From: Actinomycetota bacterium
GTDB lineage: Bacteria; Actinomycetota; Actinomycetes; Propionibacteriales; Propionibacteriaceae
Reading direction: 5' to 3'
DNA: 49,390 bases
Assembly: GCA_020161795.1 (NCBI GenBank)
Contig: JAIUOR010000038.1
Coordinates: 1-49,390 of the forward strand
In this document: positions 25,277-34,554 of the stretch, piece after piece
Position numbering within the stretch: the first letter of the stretch is position 1
Layout: each line of letters opens with the position of its first letter
Translations under genes and position numbers: made by a program
The notes under the pieces: generated by a model
Told to the model about the DNA's origin: nothing
Seen by the model: the letters and a program-made list of their open reading frames with translations, nothing else
Database searches by the model: none

Positions 25277-25774
25277 ATGGACACGCTCTTCCGCCCACCG
25301 GACGGCGCCTGGCAACGACTGGCTCCCCGGGCCGCTCCCGCCCGGGCGTTGGGCGCCGCGCTGGGCACCCTGCTCTGGGCCGTCCCCGCCTTCGTCGCGA
25401 CCTGGCTGTTCGCCAGGACGTGGCTTCCCTGGGCGCCCTGGGTGGTCGGCGGAGTCGGCCTGGCCTGGCTGGCATGGCGGACGATCCGGGGCTGGCGCTG
25501 GGCGCGGGCCTTCGGGTTCGTCGAACGGGAATCCGACCTGCTGATCACCTCCGGCCTGTGGAGTCGCAGCCTGGTCGCGATCCCCTACAGCCGGATGCAG
25601 TCGGTGCAGGTCCGTTCCGGCCCGATCGAACGATTCTGGGGCCTGGCCCGGGTCTCGCTGGTCACCGCCAGCATCGAGACCAGCGCCACGATTCCCGGGC
25701 TGGAGGCCACGACGGCCACCGGCCTGCGGAACCGGTTGATCGAGGCCGGGGAAGCGCAGGCGCTCGCGCTGTGA
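25277..25774 (+). CDS. PH-domain membrane protein, YdbS-like
   Basis: A 165-residue protein with two N-terminal membrane helices (about 25-65) and a bacterial PH domain (bPH2), recognised by [52 protein letters not shown]. In B. subtilis the paired ydbS/ydbT genes protect against other Bacillus antimicrobials, and the mechanism is unknown. The ATG has TAGGCT at 25264-25269, seven bases upstream, giving a leaderless start. Its stop overlaps the next start (GTGA), so the two products probably form a complex. Confidence 0.87.
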   Translation: MDTLFRPPDGAWQRLAPRAAPARALGAALGTLLWAVPAFVATWLFARTWLPWAPWVVGGVGLAWLAWRTIRGWRWARAFGFVERESDLLITSGLWSRSLVAIPYSRMQSVQVRSGPIERFWGLARVSLVTASIETSATIPGLEATTATGLRNRLIEAGEAQALAL

Positions 25775-27444
25775 GCGAACCCCACCGCGAGCCCGCTGCC
25801 GCCGGCGTACCGCCCGAGTCCGCTGCCGTCAGCACCCCGCCCGAGCCCCAGCCGACGCCGACCGGGCCCGACTTCCTGCCCACCGCAGACTGGGGAGCGT
25901 CGCCCGCGCCGGAGCCGCCGCCGATCCCTTCTCCGCCCGCGCCGGAGTTCGCCGAACCCCCGGCCACCGAGAAGCTCACCGAACGTCCACACCCACTCAC
26001 CCCGCTGATCCGTGGCTGGATCGTGCTGCTCGCCCTCCTCATCGGGATCGGACGCGAGTTCATCCCGAACGGCCAGGGCGAGGGCGAGTTGCCACCCCTC
26101 GGATTCCTGGTCGGCGGCATCGCCGCGGTGGCCGTGATCGCGGCCGCGGCCGGCTTCATCTCCTGGCGGTTCACCCGGTTCGTGGTGGACGACGAGGAAC
26201 TGCGGATCGACACCGGCGTGCTCGTGCGCACCTCGCAACGCATCGCCTTCGAGCGGGTGCAGGCCATCGACGTGGTCCAGCCGTTCGCGGCCCGGTTCTT
26301 CCAGCTTGCCGAGTTGCGGATCGACATCGGCGGCGGGGAATCGGCACGACTGCGCTACCTCGGCCTGGCCCGGGCCTACGAGTTGCGCGACTACCTGCTC
26401 GCCCGGGCCCGTGGCCACCGGCATGCCGCGACCGTGGCCGTCGACCTCGCCGCGAGTTCCGTGCTGACCGATCTGCACGAGCAGGACGAGGTGCTGGTGC
26501 AGGTCTCGCCGGTGACCCTGCTGCTCGCCGCCGTCACCTCGCACGAGTTCTTCGGCATCGTCGGCGGCGGCATCGCCGCGGTGACGATCGCGGTCTACTT
26601 CGACCTCGGCTGGGCCTCGCTCGGCCTGCTGGTACCGCTGGGCAGCGCCCTGATCGGCTTCATCGCCCAGCGTGTCACCGGCCAGTTCAACTACACCCTC
26701 TCGCGCCGCTCGGCCGGCCTGCGGATCAGCCGCGGTCTGACCAGCCTCACCAGCCAGTCACTGCCGCCGCGCCGGGTGCAGGCCGTGCAGATCAGCCAAT
26801 CGCTGCTCTGGCGCCGGCTGGGGCTCTACCGGATCGACCTGGCCGTGGTCGGCTGGGGTCCGCTGAGCGACGACGAGGACGCCCGGGGAGTCAACACGAT
26901 CATGCTGCCGGCCGGGACGGCCGCGCAGGTGAGCGCGGCGTTGGCCGCGCTCTGGCCGGCCGGCGACTACCGCGAGATCGCCCTCACCCCCGCGCCGCGG
27001 GCAGCGCGTTGGCCGCATCCGCTCTCGGCCCCCTTCCTGCGGTGGGGCTTCGACGACAGGTTCTTCGTCTCTCAGCACGGGTGGCTGGTTCGCCGCTGGC
27101 AGATCGTGCCGCAGGCCCGGGTGCAGTCCGTCGAGGTGCGGCAGGGCCCGATATCGCGCCGGCTCAACCTCGCCGACGTCGCCGTCCATACCGCCGGGCT
27201 GCAACTGGCCACCCGCGCCAAGGGCGTGGACGCCGACCCGCTACGGGCTCAGCTGGCCCAACTCCAGGAACACCTGCACCACAAGCCCGAACACGATGTC
27301 TCCGAGCCACCGGGCGAAGCCGGGCCGCCACAGCCCCCGACGGCGCCGCAGCCGGCTCTCGAGCCGGATCCGCAGGGCTACGCCGGTCAGCCGGCCGCCC
27401 GGCGGGCGGACCAGGCCGAGGAGACCATCTCGTCCACCGAATAG
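25771..27444 (+). CDS. PH-domain membrane protein, YdbT-like
   Basis: A 557-residue protein. A Pro/Glu-rich cytoplasmic N-terminus (1-70) leads into pairs of membrane helices alternating with three bPH2 domains, marked by [51 protein letters not shown] with [26 protein letters not shown], and [37 protein letters not shown]. This three-domain layout defines YdbT. The C-terminal tail (about 500-557) is Pro/Gln-rich. Its last 58 bases overlap the 3' end of galE on the other strand. The GTG start overlaps the YdbS-like stop. Confidence 0.87.
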   Translation: MSEPHREPAAAGVPPESAAVSTPPEPQPTPTGPDFLPTADWGASPAPEPPPIPSPPAPEFAEPPATEKLTERPHPLTPLIRGWIVLLALLIGIGREFIPNGQGEGELPPLGFLVGGIAAVAVIAAAAGFISWRFTRFVVDDEELRIDTGVLVRTSQRIAFERVQAIDVVQPFAARFFQLAELRIDIGGGESARLRYLGLARAYELRDYLLARARGHRHAATVAVDLAASSVLTDLHEQDEVLVQVSPVTLLLAAVTSHEFFGIVGGGIAAVTIAVYFDLGWASLGLLVPLGSALIGFIAQRVTGQFNYTLSRRSAGLRISRGLTSLTSQSLPPRRVQAVQISQSLLWRRLGLYRIDLAVVGWGPLSDDEDARGVNTIMLPAGTAAQVSAALAALWPAGDYREIALTPAPRAARWPHPLSAPFLRWGFDDRFFVSQHGWLVRRWQIVPQARVQSVEVRQGPISRRLNLADVAVHTAGLQLATRAKGVDADPLRAQLAQLQEHLHHKPEHDVSEPPGEAGPPQPPTAPQPALEPDPQGYAGQPAARRADQAEETISSTE

Positions 27445-28355
27445 CGCATCCGCCAGTCCAGATCGGCCGCCGCGGCCTCGCCGGTGGCGACGATCCGGGC
27501 CGGGTCACCCGGCCGGCGCGGGGCCAGCTCCGGGGTGAAGTCGATGCCCGTCACCCGCGCCATGGCGTCCATGATCTGGCGGACCGAGAGACCCTCCCCG
27601 CTGCCCAGGTTGTAGGCCGTCCGCAGCGGTTCCCCGGCGTCCAGCGCTCGCGCCGCGGCGACGTGCGAGACGGCCAGGTCACCCACGTGCACGTAGTCGC
27701 GCACGCAGGTGCCGTCCGGGGTCGGGTAGTCGTCGCCGTAGACCCGCGGCGTCCGCCCCTCCAGCAACGCCTCGATCACCAGCGGGAAAAGGTTGTGCGG
27801 GCTGGCGTCGTAGACCTCGTCGGTCGCCGAGCCGACGACGTTGAAGTAGCGCAGGCTCACCCCCTGGAAACCCTCCCGGGCGCGAGCCACGTCGTTGATC
27901 AGCCATTCGCCGATCAGCTTGGATTCGCCGTAGGGCGATTCCGGCCGCTTCGGGGAGGCCTCGTTCACCAGCTCGCCATCGGGGGTGCCGTAGACGGCGG
28001 CCGAGGAGGAGAAGACGATCTTCGACACCCCTGCTGCCTCCATCGCAGCCAGCACGCTCGCGGTGCCGGTGACGTTCTGGGCGTAGGTGTGCAGTGGCTG
28101 CTGGACGGAAACCCCGGCGTACTTGAAGCCGGCGACGTGCACCACGCCGTCGCAGCCGGTCTCGTTCAGCACGCGGGTGAGCAACTCGGTGTCGCGGATG
28201 TCGCCCTCGATGAACTCCACCTGGCCGGGCACGAACCCCGCCCTGCCCGACGAGAGGTTGTCGACCACCACCGGCCGCATGCCCTCCTCGGCGAGCGCTC
28301 GCACCACGTGTGCCCCGATGTACCCGGCTCCGCCGGTGACCAGCCATGTCGTCAT
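27387..28355 (-). CDS. galE: UDP-glucose 4-epimerase
   Basis: A 322-residue extended short-chain dehydrogenase that interconverts UDP-glucose and UDP-galactose with bound NAD. The N-terminal GGAGYIGAH binds [11 protein letters not shown] gives the catalytic Ser region, and YGESK the Tyr/Lys pair. [15 protein letters not shown] and [11 protein letters not shown] are typical GalE sugar-site segments. The ATG at 28355 follows TAGAGT (minus strand, 28368-28363) by seven bases, a leaderless layout. The 3' end runs 58 bases into the YdbT-like gene in antisense. It is divergent from ppgK. Confidence 0.92.
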   Translation of the reverse strand: MTTWLVTGGAGYIGAHVVRALAEEGMRPVVVDNLSSGRAGFVPGQVEFIEGDIRDTELLTRVLNETGCDGVVHVAGFKYAGVSVQQPLHTYAQNVTGTASVLAAMEAAGVSKIVFSSSAAVYGTPDGELVNEASPKRPESPYGESKLIGEWLINDVARAREGFQGVSLRYFNVVGSATDEVYDASPHNLFPLVIEALLEGRTPRVYGDDYPTPDGTCVRDYVHVGDLAVSHVAAARALDAGEPLRTAYNLGSGEGLSVRQIMDAMARVTGIDFTPELAPRRPGDPARIVATGEAAAADLDWRMRYSVDEMVSSAWSARRAAG

Positions 28356-28449
28356 GGCGATGACTCTAGCGTCGGGCAGGGCGAACCAGTCAGCGTCCGG
28401 GCCGGCCTCGCACGCCGCCGCTGCACCAACCGAAGCGGTGGATGGGCGG

Positions 28450-28469
28450 CGCCGCGAAAATCCGCGGCG
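28450..28469. repeat. 7-bp inverted repeat between galE and ppgK
   Basis: CGCCGCG and CGCGGCG flank AAAATC. It lies about 30 bases upstream of the ppgK -10 box and could be an operator; nothing else in 28369-28501 stands out. Confidence 0.3.
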
Positions 28470-28514
28470 GATCCACTTCCCATCGCAACCCCCCGACTGG
28501 CTAGGGTTAGCGCC

Positions 28515-29291
28515 ATGAGCAACACAGCGGTTCTCGGCATCGACATTGGCGGCTCGGGCATCAAGGGTGCCCCGGTCGACCTGGTCAAGGGAGACTTCGC
28601 CTCCGAGCGGCTTCGCATCCCCACCCCGACACCCTCCACGCCGGAGGCGGTCGCCGAGGTGGTGGCCCAGATCGCCGAGCACTTCGCGGCGGAGATCGGC
28701 GACGCCCCGATCGGCGTCACGATTCCCGCGGTCGTCGCCCACGGCATCACCCGCTCGGCGGCCAACATCGACAAGTCGTGGATCGACTCCCCGACCGAGC
28801 AGATCTTCACCGAGCGGCTCGGCCGGCCCATCCACGCGGTCAACGACGCCGACGCCGCCGGCATGGCAGAGGTGAGGTACGGCGCCGCCCGGGACAACGA
28901 CGGCCTGGTGATGCTCACCACCCTGGGAACCGGTATCGGCACGGCGCTTATCTACCGCGGCCTGCTGGTGCCCAACACCGAACTCGGGCACATCGAGATC
29001 GACGGCCGCGACGCCGAGACCGACGCGGCCGCCTCGGTGAAGGACCGACTCGGCCTGAAGTACTCCGAGTACATCCCGCGGCTGCAGCGGTACTACGAGA
29101 CGCTGGAGAGGCTGTTCTCCCCGGATCTGTTCGTCGTCGGAGGCGGCATCTCCAAGGACGCCGCCAAGTTCCTGCCCAAGCTGAAGCTCAAGGCCGACAT
29201 CGTGCCGGCGGAACTGCGCAACAAGGCCGGGATCATCGGTGCCGCCTGGCTGGCCGCGGACGCCGCCGGGCGCACCGATCTGCTGACCTGA
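28515..29291 (+). CDS. ppgK: Polyphosphate glucokinase
   Basis: A 258-residue ROK-fold kinase that makes glucose 6-phosphate using polyphosphate (and usually ATP), characteristic of actinobacteria. Motifs are [12 protein letters not shown] (7-18) for the phosphate loop, [22 protein letters not shown] with the catalytic Asp, [24 protein letters not shown] and VVGGGISKD. Length matches known PpgK. TAGGGT at 28502-28507 lies seven bases before the ATG, so the mRNA is leaderless. It converges with argS at a six-base gap. Confidence 0.93.
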   Translation: MSNTAVLGIDIGGSGIKGAPVDLVKGDFASERLRIPTPTPSTPEAVAEVVAQIAEHFAAEIGDAPIGVTIPAVVAHGITRSAANIDKSWIDSPTEQIFTERLGRPIHAVNDADAAGMAEVRYGAARDNDGLVMLTTLGTGIGTALIYRGLLVPNTELGHIEIDGRDAETDAAASVKDRLGLKYSEYIPRLQRYYETLERLFSPDLFVVGGGISKDAAKFLPKLKLKADIVPAELRNKAGIIGAAWLAADAAGRTDLLT

Positions 29292-29297
29292 GCGGGC

Positions 29298-30941
29298 CTA
29301 CATCCGGTCGGGTGCCTGGATACCGAGCAGGTCGAGCCCGGTGGAGATCACCCGCTTCGTGGCCACGCAGAGCCCAAGCCGCGAGGCCAGCACCTCACCC
29401 TCGCTCTTCAGCACCGGGCACTTCTCGTAGAAGACGCTGAGCGCGCCGGCGAGTTCGTACAGGTACCCGCACAGCCGGTGTGGCTGCAGCGTGTCGGCTA
29501 CCGCGTCCACCACTTCGCCGAACCGCGACAGCAGCAGGGCGAGGGTCTGCTCCTCGGGTTCGGTCAGGACGGAGATCGGCCCTGCCACGTAGCCCTCGGC
29601 CTCAGCCTTGCGCAGGATCTGCGTGGCCCGCGCGTGCGCGTACTGCAGATATGGCCCGGTGTCGCCGGTGGTGGCCACCATGCGTTCGACGTCGAAGGTG
29701 TAGTCCTTCTGCAATCCGGAGGAGAGGTCGGCGTACTTGATCGCCGCCAGCGCGATCGCCGGCGCCGCCTCCGCCTCGGCGGCGTCCAGCAACGAATCGA
29801 GCGTCACCGCCGTCCCCTCGCGGGTGGAGAACTTCTTGCCGTCCGCGCCCAGCACCTGACCGAACCCGACGAACTCGGCAGAGATCTCGGGCGGCAGGTA
29901 TCCGGCCTTGCGGGAGACCGCGAACACCAGGTCGAAGTGGAACTGCTGCGGAGTGCCGACCACGTAGATCAACCGGTCGGCACCCAGATCGCCCACCCGA
30001 TGACGGACGGCAGCCAGATCGGTGCAGTCGTAGCCGTAGCCGCCCTGGCGGTTGCGGATCATCGCCGGCGCCGGGAACCCGTCCACGAAGACGACCAGCG
30101 CACCGTCGTCCACCACGGCGATGCCGCGTTCCTCGAGGTCGGCAGCCACCACGGGCAGGTCGTCGTTGTAGATCGACTCCCCCGCCACGTCCTCATCGGT
30201 CAGCAGGACGTTCATCCGCTGGTAGGTCTTGTTGAACCCGGCCAGCGAGATGTCGATGATCTGCTGCCAGATCCGCCGGGTCTCCGGATCGCCGGCCTGC
30301 AGCGCCACGACCCGGTCCCGCGCGCGGGCGGCGAACTCCTCGGATTCGTTGAGGTGCGCGTTGGCCCGTTGGTAGAGCGCCTCAGCGCCGGGCAGGTCGA
30401 GGGTGGCGGCGTCCACGCCCTCGTCGACCAACTGCTCGACCATCATCCCGAACTGGCGTCCCCAGTCCCCCAGGTGGTTCTGCGGGATGACGGTGTGGCC
30501 GGTCGCCCGCAGCACCCGGGTGAAGCAGTCGCCGATGATCGTGGAACGCAGATGCCCCACATGCATCTGCTTGGCCGCGTTCGGCGAGGAGTAGTCGATC
30601 ACCACCCGCTTCGGCTGAGCCGCGAGGTTGATGCCGTTGCGCGAGTCGCTCAGCACCTCGTCGGCCACCCGAGCCAGCACCTCGGCCTTGATCCGCAGGT
30701 TGATGAAACCGGGGCCGGCCACCTCCAGCGGCTCGCAGAGATCGGCCAGCTCGATCTGCTCGACCAGCCGGGCCGCGACCTCGCGCGGGGGCCGACCTTC
30801 GGTCTTGGCGAGCCGTAGGGCGGCGTTGGTCTGGAAGTGCCCGAATTGCGGACGCGTGGCCGGTCGCAGTTCCGGGTCGATCCCGGTAACGGCTTGGACA
30901 CGAGCACTCAGCAAGGCGGGCAAAGACAGCATGGTCGCCAT
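29298..30941 (-). CDS. argS: Arginyl-tRNA synthetase
   Basis: A 547-residue class I synthetase that charges tRNA-Arg. The N-terminal additional domain (about 1-110) has PQFGHFQTNAALRLAK. The catalytic core carries HVGH in MHVGHLRST (HIGH box), VVFVDGFPAPAMIRNRQGGYGYDCTDLAA, and GKKFSTREG as the KMSKS equivalent. The DALR anticodon-binding domain follows, ending in LLGIQAPDRM. The ATG at 30941 is preceded by AGGGGG and a TACCAT -10 box. An ATG three codons later is an alternative. Divergent from the FN3-EEP gene. Confidence 0.94.
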   Translation of the reverse strand: MATMLSLPALLSARVQAVTGIDPELRPATRPQFGHFQTNAALRLAKTEGRPPREVAARLVEQIELADLCEPLEVAGPGFINLRIKAEVLARVADEVLSDSRNGINLAAQPKRVVIDYSSPNAAKQMHVGHLRSTIIGDCFTRVLRATGHTVIPQNHLGDWGRQFGMMVEQLVDEGVDAATLDLPGAEALYQRANAHLNESEEFAARARDRVVALQAGDPETRRIWQQIIDISLAGFNKTYQRMNVLLTDEDVAGESIYNDDLPVVAADLEERGIAVVDDGALVVFVDGFPAPAMIRNRQGGYGYDCTDLAAVRHRVGDLGADRLIYVVGTPQQFHFDLVFAVSRKAGYLPPEISAEFVGFGQVLGADGKKFSTREGTAVTLDSLLDAAEAEAAPAIALAAIKYADLSSGLQKDYTFDVERMVATTGDTGPYLQYAHARATQILRKAEAEGYVAGPISVLTEPEEQTLALLLSRFGEVVDAVADTLQPHRLCGYLYELAGALSVFYEKCPVLKSEGEVLASRLGLCVATKRVISTGLDLLGIQAPDRM

Positions 30942-30970
30942 TTTCGCACGCGCCGCCGCCCCCTGAGTGC

Positions 30971-30980
30971 ATGGTAGATT
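30971..30980. promoter_or_regulatory. Divergent -10 pair sharing TA (argS / FN3-EEP gene)
   Basis: ATGGTAGATT reads as TACCAT on the minus strand (30976 to 30971) for argS and TAGATT on the plus strand (30975-30980) for the gene at 31035. The TA at 30975-30976 is shared, the same geometry as at 8248-8257. Confidence 0.55.
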
Positions 30981-31034
30981 TCGTCCGAGCGGGATTGGGT
31001 GCCACCGGCGGGTGAAACGCGGACGGAGCCGGGC

Positions 31035-32558
31035 GTGAGCAGAAGCCGAGGATGGCGGGTCGGGCGACTCGTCGCCATGGTCTGCACGGCCGTCCTCGCC
31101 CTCATCGCGACCATCCTCCCGGCCCGGGCCGAGGATCCCAGCCCGTTGGCGGCAACGCTGCCTCCGCCCAGCAACCTGTCGGTCGCCGCTCGTTCCGACC
31201 TGGCCGTCGTCAGCTGGACGAGCCCGCTGGCCAGCAGCTGGATCGTGGAGGTCACCCCGGTGCGGGTACGCGCCGTGACCCGCGCGATTCCCACTGACGC
31301 CACGATCACCGTCGCCGACCGGCTGGAGCCGGACACCACCTACCGCCTGCGCGTCCGGGCACGTGACGCGAGCGGCGCCGAGAGCGTCAGCACGCCGGTG
31401 AGCTTCACCACCGAATCCCAGCCCTATCCGCAGGCCGCTCCGGCGGTCGCCGTCGAATCCAGTTCCACCCGCTCGCTGGGGCTGAGCTGGCACGAGGTGC
31501 CGCTCGCCGCGTCCTACGAGGTCGTGCTGACGGGCACCGGCGATCCGGTCACGCTCACCACGAAGAAGCCGGTCGCCGAGTTCGACGAACTGGAACCCGA
31601 GACCACCTATGTTGCCAAGGTGCGCGCGCTGGACGTGGCGGACGAGCCGCTCAGCGACTGGTCGCCGGAACTGACGGCGACCACCCCGGGGCCGCATCCG
31701 CTGCGGGTGGCCAGCTACAACGTGCTGTGCGAGAACTGCTCGTCCGGCAAGGCGAGCTGGGCCAAGCGGCGCGTTGCGGTGGTGCAGACCATCACCGACG
31801 CCGACCCCGACGTGATCGGCGTGCAGGAGGCATCCCAGGGCCGGATCCCCGGCGGCGGCTCGCAGTACCAGGATCTGCTGAAACGGCTGGGCGACCCGTA
31901 CCAGATCACCGACGCCCGCCGCGGCGCGTCACTGGCGGTGCGGATCATCTACAACTCCGACCGGGTCGAGTTGCTCGAGAAGGGCTCGTCCTTCCTGCCC
32001 AAGGGCAAGTCGCGCCGGGCGGCGACCTGGGCGATCTTCGAGCAGAAGGCCACCGGTCAGCGCTTCTTCTTCCTCAGCACCCACCTGGAACCGACCAACG
32101 ACTCCAAGGGCTCGCGGAAGTACTACAACGTCCGGCGCCGGCAGGCACGGGCAGTGGTCGACGTGATCGAGCGGAACAACCCCGACAAGCTGCCGGTGAT
32201 CGCGGTGGGCGACTTCAACTCGACCAAGTGGGAGAAGCCCTCGAACGCCCCCTACGACATCATGGAGGACGCCGGCTACGCCGATCCGCTGGGCAACGGC
32301 CACCGGACGAGGGGCACCGCTCCGGGCGCCTTCGTGGAGGAACGGATTCACACCTCCTACGCCAGCTACAACATGTACACCCGCAAGGCGCGCAACTTCC
32401 CCGGGCACGTGAACGGCTCGAACCCCGACTACATCTTCGTCAGCCCGATGCGGGTCAGCGAGTACGAGACCGTCGTGAAGGTCGACTCCTCCGGCCGTTG
32501 GGTGGGCGTGATCCCCTCCGACCACAACCTCATCCGCGCCACGGTCTGGCTGCCGTAG
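31035..32558 (+). CDS. Secreted FN3-FN3-endonuclease/exonuclease/phosphatase protein
   Basis: A 507-residue exported protein. A signal peptide ends at ILPARA (cleavage after about residue 32). Two fibronectin type III domains follow (about 44-130 and 138-226, each ending TTYRLRVRARD- or TTYVAKVRALD-like). The C-terminal EEP domain (about 230-507) has LRVASYNVLCEN, VIGVQEAS (metal Glu), STHLEP, AVGDFNST, NPDYIFVS and PSDHNLI (catalytic Asp-His). The EEP fold includes DNase I, sphingomyelinase and inositol phosphatases, so extracellular nuclease or phosphodiesterase is a fair guess. GGAG precedes the GTG at 31035. The leader is about 48 bases. Confidence 0.87.
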   Translation: MSRSRGWRVGRLVAMVCTAVLALIATILPARAEDPSPLAATLPPPSNLSVAARSDLAVVSWTSPLASSWIVEVTPVRVRAVTRAIPTDATITVADRLEPDTTYRLRVRARDASGAESVSTPVSFTTESQPYPQAAPAVAVESSSTRSLGLSWHEVPLAASYEVVLTGTGDPVTLTTKKPVAEFDELEPETTYVAKVRALDVADEPLSDWSPELTATTPGPHPLRVASYNVLCENCSSGKASWAKRRVAVVQTITDADPDVIGVQEASQGRIPGGGSQYQDLLKRLGDPYQITDARRGASLAVRIIYNSDRVELLEKGSSFLPKGKSRRAATWAIFEQKATGQRFFFLSTHLEPTNDSKGSRKYYNVRRRQARAVVDVIERNNPDKLPVIAVGDFNSTKWEKPSNAPYDIMEDAGYADPLGNGHRTRGTAPGAFVEERIHTSYASYNMYTRKARNFPGHVNGSNPDYIFVSPMRVSEYETVVKVDSSGRWVGVIPSDHNLIRATVWLP

Positions 32559-32564
32559 CCCGGC

Positions 32565-33503
32565 TCAGCCGGCAGCCTCGTCAGGCTCGGACGAGGCCAG
32601 CATGGCTGTGGTCAGTTCCACCAGGGTCGGGAAGGAATGCCACAACTGGTGACCGAGCTTCGGCACGGTGATCGTGGGCCCGCCGACACCTCGCTCGGCC
32701 AGCAGCGCGTCCAGCCCCTCGAAGTCGCCGCGGCGGCACAGCGAACTGCGCTCCCCCCGCGCGATCGCGCAGCGGGCCAGGTCGGCGCGTTCCAGCGTGG
32801 CGAGCAACCCCTCGCTCGACAGGATCTGGGCGATCGCCAGCAGATCGACGGCCGAGTAGTGGACGCTGGGCTCCCGGGACTGCCGTCGCCGGGTGGCCAC
32901 CACCCAGTCGTGGTGCCGGTTGGTGGCGTGCACCCACGGCAGCCGGCCCCAGTCGGCCATGTTGTCAGCGTTCAGCGAGGCGAGGCTGCGTCGCGCGATG
33001 GCCACCGGCTCCACCAGGTTGAGCCCCTCGATCGGCCCCCACTCCGACAGCTCCGCCAGCGCGGCGGTGGCCAGGGAGCAGCCCGTTGAGTAGCCCAGCA
33101 CCTGCATGACCTCGGTGTTGGTCACGCCGCCGGCCCGGAAGGCCTCGGCGAAATAGGCCAGGTTCAGTTCCGCCCACGACTCGATCCGACGGTGAAGCAT
33201 GTCGCGTCGCACAGCCGATGGAATTGGGTCGCGGAACCGGCTTATCCCCGGGATCTCGGTCATCACCACGGTCAGCGAGGTGGCGTCGGCCAGGAACTGG
33301 CACTTGGCCACCTCCCACTCCCCCAGCGGCGTGTTGAAGCCGGGGAAGTAGACCAGGACGCCGCGCGAATCCATTGGGGTGCCGACCAGCGCCTCCAGCG
33401 GCGCCATGCCGGGTTGCGGACGCAGCGTGAGCCGCTGCACCGGAATCGCAGGACGCTGCAGGGACGCCCGTCCGCTCACGGGCAACGTCACGGTATGGCG
33501 CAC
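32565..33503 (-). CDS. Alpha/beta hydrolase family protein
   Basis: A 312-residue protein with alpha/beta-hydrolase marks: VLVYFPGFNTPLGEW for the oxyanion region, QVLGYSTGCSLA with the nucleophilic Ser in GYSTG, and PKLGHQLWHSFP with the likely catalytic His. The acid residue is less clear, perhaps in the GERSSLCRRGD stretch. No signal peptide, so it is cytoplasmic. The GTG at 33503 is supported by a strong AGGAGGGAG ribosome site; upstream in-frame ATGs are not. Substrate unknown. Divergent from the proline dehydrogenase gene and converging with the FN3-EEP gene six bases away. Confidence 0.8.
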   Translation of the reverse strand: MRHTVTLPVSGRASLQRPAIPVQRLTLRPQPGMAPLEALVGTPMDSRGVLVYFPGFNTPLGEWEVAKCQFLADATSLTVVMTEIPGISRFRDPIPSAVRRDMLHRRIESWAELNLAYFAEAFRAGGVTNTEVMQVLGYSTGCSLATAALAELSEWGPIEGLNLVEPVAIARRSLASLNADNMADWGRLPWVHATNRHHDWVVATRRRQSREPSVHYSAVDLLAIAQILSSEGLLATLERADLARCAIARGERSSLCRRGDFEGLDALLAERGVGGPTITVPKLGHQLWHSFPTLVELTTAMLASSEPDEAAG

Positions 33504-33618
33504 GGTCTCCCTCCTCCGTTCGGCATCGTAGCCCGGTTCGCGCACGGCCCGCGAAGGCGCGAGAATGTGGGTGGCGGTCGGAGCCGGGTGGCTGTGCCGC
33601 TGGGGAAGGAAACCTGAG

Positions 33619-34542
33619 ATGTTGCGCTCCCTCCTGCTTCGCGCGGCGGGCAGCCGGCGGCTGCGTGCCCTGGCCGAGGCGGCCCCCATGACCCGCTCGG
33701 TGGTTCGCCGCTTCATCGCCGGCGACACCATCGACGATGGGCTCGCCGCCGCGCGGCGGCTGGCCGACAGCGGCCTGTTCGCCACGATCGACGTGCTCGG
33801 CGAGGACACCACCGATCCGGGGCAGGCCGAGCGGGCCACCACCGCCTACCTGGACCTCCTGGCCAAGGTGCCCGATGCGGGCCTGGTCGGCTCCCTCGAC
33901 GTCTCACTGAAGCTCACCTCGCTGGGGGCCACGCTGCCCGGCGGAGCCGAGGCCGCCCATCGCAATGCGCGCCGGATCTGCGAGGCGGCCGGTACGGTCG
34001 GGGCCACGGTCACCATCGATGCCGAGGATCACACCACCCTGGATCAGATGCACGGCATCGTCGATCAACTCCGCACCGAGTTCCCCGGGATCGGCCTGGT
34101 GTTGCAGGCGATGCTGTTCCGCACCCCGCTGGATGCCCGTAAGTACGCCGGGCCGGGCTCGCGGGTCCGGCTGTGCAAGGGCGCGTACAACGAGCCGCCG
34201 ACCGTCGCCTGGCCGGGGCGCGATCAGGTCACCGCCGCCTACGTGGCCGCCGCGCGCACGCTGTTCGAGGGCCAGGGCTACCCCATGCTGGCCACCCACG
34301 ATCCGGAGTTGATAGCGGCCGCGGCCGTGCTGGCCGCCGACACCGGCAGACAGCCGGGCGACTACGAGTTCCAGATGCTGTACGGCATCCGCACCGACGA
34401 GCAGCAGCGACTGGCCGATGCCGGGCACCGGGTGCGGATCTACGTCCCCTGCGGCACCGACTGGTGGGGCTACTTCGTCCGCCGCCTGGCCGAGCGCCCA
34501 GCCAACCTGACGTTCTTCCTGCGGGCCCTGGTCGGCCGCTGA
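33619..34542 (+). CDS. Proline dehydrogenase
   Basis: A 307-residue monofunctional PRODH, an FAD-dependent TIM barrel that oxidises proline to pyrroline-5-carboxylate. Family stretches are SLDVSLKLTSLG, VTIDAEDHTTLDQ, LVLQAMLFRTPLD, RVRLCKGAYNEP, MLATHDPELI, FQMLYGIRTDEQ and the C-terminal VRIYVPCGTDWWGYFVRRLAERPAN, whose Arg pair binds the proline carboxylate. Length matches short bacterial PRODH, not PutA. No P5C dehydrogenase adjoins. The ATG at 33619 follows GGAAGGAAA. It converges with metB. Confidence 0.92.
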   Translation: MLRSLLLRAAGSRRLRALAEAAPMTRSVVRRFIAGDTIDDGLAAARRLADSGLFATIDVLGEDTTDPGQAERATTAYLDLLAKVPDAGLVGSLDVSLKLTSLGATLPGGAEAAHRNARRICEAAGTVGATVTIDAEDHTTLDQMHGIVDQLRTEFPGIGLVLQAMLFRTPLDARKYAGPGSRVRLCKGAYNEPPTVAWPGRDQVTAAYVAAARTLFEGQGYPMLATHDPELIAAAAVLAADTGRQPGDYEFQMLYGIRTDEQQRLADAGHRVRIYVPCGTDWWGYFVRRLAERPANLTFFLRALVGR

Positions 34543-34554
34543 AACCGGATCCGG

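Noticed and set aside
29298-31697. 799-residue frame including argS
   Set aside because: The N-terminal 250 codons are low-complexity frame-shadow of the FN3-EEP gene; argS begins at the ATG 30941, where the family N-terminus starts.
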